Assembly: GCA_964496435.1 (NCBI GenBank)
Contig: CAZBZP010000020.1
Location: 11,297 to 75,296 of the forward strand
DNA length: 64,000 nt
Source of the DNA: Berkiella sp964496435
GTDB taxonomy: Bacteria; Pseudomonadota; Gammaproteobacteria; Berkiellales; Berkiellaceae
Direction: 5' to 3'
Part shown: one piece after another, positions 60,253 to 64,000 of the stretch
How the letters are laid out: each line of letters starts with the position of its first letter
How positions within the stretch are numbered: the stretch's first letter is position 1
Notes under the pieces: generated by a model
Told to the model about the DNA's origin: nothing
Databases searched by the model: none
The model's input: the letters and a program-made list of their open reading frames with translations, nothing else
Translations under genes and position numbers: made by a program

Positions 60253-61953
60253 ATGAGCAATGGTAATGGTTGGTTATCCCTCTATAGTCCGCAATTTTTA
60301 AATCAATGCAATACCTCAGGCTATGTATTTTTGCCACAACCTACTATTCCAATGTCTGCAATGACGACTTTTGAGTCCAATATCGAACATCTAAAAGGCA
60401 GTTTTAGACAATATTTCGATGAATTAACAGCATGTGATTTAGATCTAAGAAGCACTATGGTGCAATTTATAAGAAATCTAAAACAAAGCTTAATCCACTC
60501 TCAAACCAATTATCAATTCCATAACATCGAAATCTTAGAGGCTGCCATTAGTTTTGGTGATAATGCTTTACTAGAAGAAGTTGTAAATGTAATAGGCTCA
60601 ATTTCAAGCGCAGAGCTGATTATGATGCTTTCTCAGAGATGGGCTTGGGAGTGCGACACCTCAATTTTTTTGAGAATATTGAGTGAAAACCGCGTAAGCT
60701 ATATTTATTTAAACACCTACATGGAGATGATAATTCAACATGCATTTGAGTATAAACAAACGCATGTGCTTGTTGAATTACTAAAGCGAATTGATTGGCT
60801 AACAGCTAACAATTTATTGACGTGTGTTAGGCAAAATTCAGTACTCTCATCAAAAGATAAAGCTACCCATGTTATTGATGATTTATTTGTAGCTAAATTT
60901 CAAGGTTGGAGCCAAGTAGCCATTTTAAATTACATTGAAGCGATGTCTCATTATGAAATATTCTGGCACAATTCTATTTTTTCGGAATGGGGGCTTGATA
61001 ATAGCGTCAAACTTCATGAAAATCATCGTGTGGCACATGCATTAAGTCCATGGTTACAAAGTGGCGGTGATAATGCAGTGCATGTTAATCAGACAAGAGT
61101 GGCCATCACTAAAACGGGTATTGAACATTGCAAAAAGATAATTGCAGATTGTACTTCTTTATTTGATATCCTTTCTACTAAGAAAAATTATATCTACGTT
61201 TTTAACGTAATCGGGTGGCCAGTAGATGCTCCTGTGTTTAGAGATATGATTGATTTTCTCCTAACGACACAAAGCATTTATGAATCTCCTAGAGAATTAC
61301 CAGATATTTTCTCAGATATTCTTGATAATCTTCCCGTCCAAGAATGGGATGAGCTTAATCGGTTATATATCACTTATAAGGCTGTGGAATTTAAAGATGA
61401 GGCCTTAGTGCAAAAAGCTGTTGCAAAAATGAACATAACCTCTGATGAGTTAGCCTCCATTGAAAGTGAATATTTTTATGCAAAAAATAAAGTATGGGGT
61501 ATCACGGGTGGTGTACTTACCATGCTGGCAACGACTGGATATGGTGTTAAATTGGTGAGAGATAGCGAAAGAGAGGCTAAAAGAGCAAATGAAAGATTAC
61601 CTTTTGAAATTGCACTGTTAAGTCAACTAGCAGGGAAACATGCAATCGAAAATGGCATACCTCGCTTCATACCTGCGCCTGAATCCTCAACAGCGTTTCC
61701 TCGCAGATTCCCATATGAAAAGCCTTTTGCAGTGAGTAGATTTCGCCAGCAAGAAATGGCATATGCGATGGGCATTTTGGCGCATCTGCCCAATTCTTTG
61801 CAAGAAGAAGTGCTAAGCTTTCTCCCAGGTATGCAAGCATTTTTGCAAGTGCAAGGCAAAACACGCGGTAACTATTATTTAGATAAAGCAAAAGAACTAG
61901 AAGCGAATCGAGGTCGAGATAAACCGTTCACTTCCACGTGTACCATTTTATAA
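60253..61953 (+). CDS. hypothetical protein ending in a CaaX prenylation motif, likely effector
   Basis: A 566-residue helical protein I cannot assign to a family. Residues ~415-435 (VWGITGGVLTMLATTGYGVK) form a hydrophobic segment. The extreme C-terminus is FTSTCTIL: Cys563 followed by two largely aliphatic positions and Leu, a CaaX box of the kind modified by host geranylgeranyl transferase I. Several Legionella effectors (for example AnkB) use host prenylation to reach membranes. Bacteria do not prenylate proteins, so the motif makes sense only inside a host cell, if it is not chance. Strong ribosome binding site; leader copy D upstream. Confidence 0.68.
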   Translation: MSNGNGWLSLYSPQFLNQCNTSGYVFLPQPTIPMSAMTTFESNIEHLKGSFRQYFDELTACDLDLRSTMVQFIRNLKQSLIHSQTNYQFHNIEILEAAISFGDNALLEEVVNVIGSISSAELIMMLSQRWAWECDTSIFLRILSENRVSYIYLNTYMEMIIQHAFEYKQTHVLVELLKRIDWLTANNLLTCVRQNSVLSSKDKATHVIDDLFVAKFQGWSQVAILNYIEAMSHYEIFWHNSIFSEWGLDNSVKLHENHRVAHALSPWLQSGGDNAVHVNQTRVAITKTGIEHCKKIIADCTSLFDILSTKKNYIYVFNVIGWPVDAPVFRDMIDFLLTTQSIYESPRELPDIFSDILDNLPVQEWDELNRLYITYKAVEFKDEALVQKAVAKMNITSDELASIESEYFYAKNKVWGITGGVLTMLATTGYGVKLVRDSEREAKRANERLPFEIALLSQLAGKHAIENGIPRFIPAPESSTAFPRRFPYEKPFAVSRFRQQEMAYAMGILAHLPNSLQEEVLSFLPGMQAFLQVQGKTRGNYYLDKAKELEANRGRDKPFTSTCTIL

Positions 61954-61995
61954 GAATCTGACTATAGCAGATAAAAGAGAGTTAAAGTCGGTAGT

Positions 61996-62862
61996 TTACA
62001 GAAAGCTCAGCAACCGAAAAGTTAAAGCGCTTTTCATTGTATTGGGTGGCCAAACCGCATATACAGCTAAAGAGCTTATCTCCCAAGTCGGTAAGATTTC
62101 TATAAGTTCATTTTGTTTGAGAGCGGCATCAACCAAAAAAGCAGGCGGTGTTGCCAATCCTAAGCCAGTAACGGCTAATTGACTAACGGCCTCGACACTA
62201 TCAGCGATAATTCTAGGTTTAAATTCAAGTTCACATTGCTCACCCGATTGATGGATAAGGGTGCGTCGATATGAACGCATTTTAAGGCCAATCCAATCCC
62301 AATCTGCTAAATCCTGGGGCTTTTGTGGTTTTTCATGCGTTTTCATATAGGCAGGGGAAGCCACTAATTTACGTGGCATATCAAATAATTTTTTGGCTTT
62401 TAGGGCGCTATCAGACAGTTCGCCGATGCGAAAGGCAAGATCAATGCCTTCCTGTATCAGATCTTGCTTAATATCTGTGAAGTAAAGGGATAGCGCTATT
62501 TTAGGGTAAGTTTTAGCAAAATCAGCTATAGATTGTATGAGTTTACTTTTTGTAAAGAAGGAAGGTAGGGTAATGCTTAATCGACCAGTTGGCTCTGGCG
62601 ATTGCAGAGCAATCGAGTTTAATCCTTGCTCTGCTGCCATTAACATGTCTTTGGCATGTCCAAAGAGGGTTTTACCCTCTTGTGTCAATGAAAGCTGGCG
62701 GGTAGAGCGGTATAAGAGGGTAACGCCTAGGCGCTCTTCCAACTGAGCAATGTGATGGCTCACAACGGAAGGGGATAGCTTCAATTCCTTTGCTGCTTGC
62801 CGAAAAGAGCCCGCTTCTACAGTTTTAGCAAATATTGCAACTGCACGTAAATCATCAATCAT
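61996..62862 (-). CDS. LysR-family transcriptional regulator
   Basis: A 288-residue regulator with the classic N-terminal helix-turn-helix (DLRAVAIFAKTVEAGSFRQA, then LKLSPSVVSHHIAQLEERLG and LLYRSTRQLSLTQEG) and a periplasmic-binding-like effector domain starting near residue 90 (GRLSITLPSFFTKSKLI). It belongs to the large group resembling AaeR/DmlR. It is divergent from the LysE-type exporter gene, which it likely controls. Confidence 0.92.
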   Translation of the reverse strand: MIDDLRAVAIFAKTVEAGSFRQAAKELKLSPSVVSHHIAQLEERLGVTLLYRSTRQLSLTQEGKTLFGHAKDMLMAAEQGLNSIALQSPEPTGRLSITLPSFFTKSKLIQSIADFAKTYPKIALSLYFTDIKQDLIQEGIDLAFRIGELSDSALKAKKLFDMPRKLVASPAYMKTHEKPQKPQDLADWDWIGLKMRSYRRTLIHQSGEQCELEFKPRIIADSVEAVSQLAVTGLGLATPPAFLVDAALKQNELIEILPTWEISSLAVYAVWPPNTMKSALTFRLLSFL

Positions 62863-62881
62863 TGTTCTATCTTATCGAACA
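62863..62881. promoter_or_regulatory. inverted repeat between lysR-type and lysE-type genes
   Basis: TGTTCTAT (62863-62870) and ATCGAACA (62874-62881) pair with one mismatch around CTT. Another TAGAACA half-site lies at ~62914-62920. Located directly before the lysR start and upstream of the exporter, it is a plausible LysR-type binding site. A TATACT (62893-62898) may be the exporter's -10. Confidence 0.5.
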
Positions 62882-62967
62882 GTAAAAACTAATTATACTA
62901 TCTAATCAAATTATAGAACAAGGCTTATGCTAGTTTTATGTGTTTTATCAAATACAAGGACTATCCC

Positions 62968-63573
62968 ATGGAAACATCAGCATTAGCTGCCATGCTTGCT
63001 TTCTCACTAGCAATGTCGATTACGCCAGGCCCTGTGAATATGGTGATTTTATCTTCTGGCCTTAATTATGGGCTGCGCAAAACCATTGGGTTTGTGTCGG
63101 GGGCAACAATCGGCTTTACCTTATTGTTGCTCTGTGTGGGTTTAGGTTTTTATAAATTTATACAGGTTTATCCAGGATTTTTATCTTATCTCGCAATCGG
63201 AGGTTCTATATACATTGCCTATATAGGCTATAAAATTGCATCCTCTAAACCAGATATTGCGATTACAGAACAGAAAATACCCCAATTTATGCAAGGCTTT
63301 ATTTTACAATGGCTCAATCCTAAGGCTTGGATAGCATGTGTTTCAGGTGTTTCTCTGTTTTCACAAGTTGATAGCTATAGCCCCTTAATGACGTTTACAG
63401 GAATTTACTTTTTGGTTTGCTATGGTTCACTTAGTCTTTGGGCAATTTTAGGGCAACAGTTATCAGTTGTTGTGAAAAATAATCAGAATTTAAGAATGCT
63501 GAATGTTGTCATGGGGAGTATTTTGATAATAACGAGTGTTTATTTGGGATATTCGAATATTTATCCCTTATAA
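62968..63573 (+). CDS. LysE/RhtB-family amino-acid exporter
   Basis: About 201 residues with six hydrophobic segments. The family N-terminus is clear: AFSLAMSITPGPVNMVILSS and GLNYGLRKTIGFVSGATIGF. LQWLNPKAWIACVSGVSLF is the second signature. Members export amino acids or related metabolites. The start at 62968 is chosen for AAGGA seven bases upstream; the frame extends back to 62938 with ten poor-quality codons. Divergent LysR gene upstream. Confidence 0.9.
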   Translation: METSALAAMLAFSLAMSITPGPVNMVILSSGLNYGLRKTIGFVSGATIGFTLLLLCVGLGFYKFIQVYPGFLSYLAIGGSIYIAYIGYKIASSKPDIAITEQKIPQFMQGFILQWLNPKAWIACVSGVSLFSQVDSYSPLMTFTGIYFLVCYGSLSLWAILGQQLSVVVKNNQNLRMLNVVMGSILIITSVYLGYSNIYPL

Positions 63574-64000
63574 ATGGGCTTACCTAAACCCCTGTATCCG
63601 TCCGAAATAACCCACCTTCATAAGCACTGCTGACCCTGTCAGACTAGTGGCTCCATTGATTCAGGAGCTTACTAGATGAATGATACAGATAATAAAGTAA
63701 ATCATAAATACTGGGATCAAGCAGTGCAAATGTACCAGGCTACAGAGCTCTCATTGCCTGATTTTTGTAAGAAGCACAGCATAGACCAAGTTCAATTTGA
63801 ACGCTGGCTAAGGTTGTTTGCATACACCAGCAAAGATAGCGAGGATAAGCGTGCCTTTAAAGAAACCAATTGGATGTTTCAACCTCTTAAAGTAAAGCAC
63901 GATGTTTCTTCACCAACGGGTTTAGCCTTTAACGGTAAAGATACTATATGTGAGTTGATCTTCAAAAATGGAAAACGTTTATTTTTTGATTCCAGCATCA
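63574..64000 (+). mobile_element. left part of an IS66-family insertion element
   Basis: Inferred from the TnpA-like gene at its start. I could not identify the terminal inverted repeat or target duplication in 63574-63675, so the true left end is unknown. Confidence 0.5.
63676..64000 (+). CDS. tnpA: IS66-type accessory protein TnpA (3' end beyond the window)
   Basis: The open frame from ATG 63676 (AGGAG eight bases upstream) continues to the window edge, 108 codons without a stop. YWDQAVQMYQATELSLPDFC, KKHSIDQVQFERWLRLF resembles the HTH start of IS66 TnpA (OrfA), and NWMFQPLKVKHDV followed by ICELIFKNGKRLFFD fits its C-terminal half. The expected tnpB and tnpC genes would be to the right. 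Whether the element is whole cannot be seen. Confidence 0.78.
   Translation, partial: MNDTDNKVNHKYWDQAVQMYQATELSLPDFCKKHSIDQVQFERWLRLFAYTSKDSEDKRAFKETNWMFQPLKVKHDVSSPTGLAFNGKDTICELIFKNGKRLFFDSSI

Noticed and set aside
1..64000. tRNA, rRNA or tmRNA genes
   Set aside because: I looked for TTCGANNCC-type T-loops with flanking stems and for rRNA signatures on both strands and found none outside coding genes.

Overview
The window looks like a chromosomal segment of an AT-rich gammaproteobacterium of the Legionellales type that lives inside eukaryotic cells. Housekeeping and envelope genes (DsbA/Com1-like oxidoreductase, YceI, L,D-transpeptidase, BrnQ and APC amino-acid transporters, OprB-like porin, three tandem outer-membrane proteins resembling Legionella Lpg1974) are mixed with many large proteins built from eukaryotic-type parts. 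These parts include a Ser/Thr kinase, a PPP-type phosphatase, ankyrin repeats, an F-box, RhoGEF(DH)-like and RasGEF-like domains, and a C-terminal CaaX box. 'Candidatus Berkiella' or a close relative is my best guess. It is inferred from gene content only; there is no rRNA here to confirm it.

Layout. 1-8.6 kb: mostly minus-strand metabolism and envelope genes (YhiN-like flavoprotein, methyltransferase, DsbA/Com1, YceI, L,D-transpeptidase, APC permease, aldehyde dehydrogenase, Cys-rich secreted protein). 8.7-21.5 kb: DUF885 peptidase, a 1804-residue kinase protein, aminotransferase, a possible small RNA, peroxiredoxin, a coiled-coil membrane protein and a LuxR-type regulator. 21.5-32.5 kb: DUF2975/HTH autoregulated pair, PPP-like phosphatase, BrnQ, a Xre-RES toxin-antitoxin pair, YjbQ, an ankyrin/pentapeptide/glutaminase fusion, a second LuxR-type regulator, an S9-like hydrolase and an orphan bufferin-like peptide. 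32.6-44.3 kb: the most unusual block, with structured leader RNAs, a dual-GEF protein, a RelE-like/SF1-helicase/repeat protein, a coiled-coil giant and a 27-codon gene. 44.4-49.1 kb: a tight four-gene operon with MarR-type operators, then a bestrophin-like membrane protein and an HMA-like protein. 49.2-56.7 kb: outer-membrane and secreted proteins. 56.7-64 kb: F-box protein, YegD-like Hsp70, CaaX protein, LysR/LysE divergent pair, and the start of an IS66-type insertion element cut by the right edge.

The strongest candidate for something new is a recurrent leader RNA of about 110-180 nt. Two convincing copies (32.7 and 36.9 kb), one good copy (52.2 kb) and one divergent copy (60.1 kb) each sit upstream of an otherwise unrelated, effector-like orphan gene. 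They share a three-way-junction-like fold with compensatory changes in the helices. In the 32.7 and 36.9 kb copies the closing helix overlaps a second hairpin, so the two cannot both form. In the 32.7 kb copy a downstream CACCT segment can pair either with that second hairpin or with the ribosome binding site. This is the architecture of a translational switch, and it suggests a shared signal controls several host-interaction genes. All functional statements are inferences from sequence reading; no database search was run.
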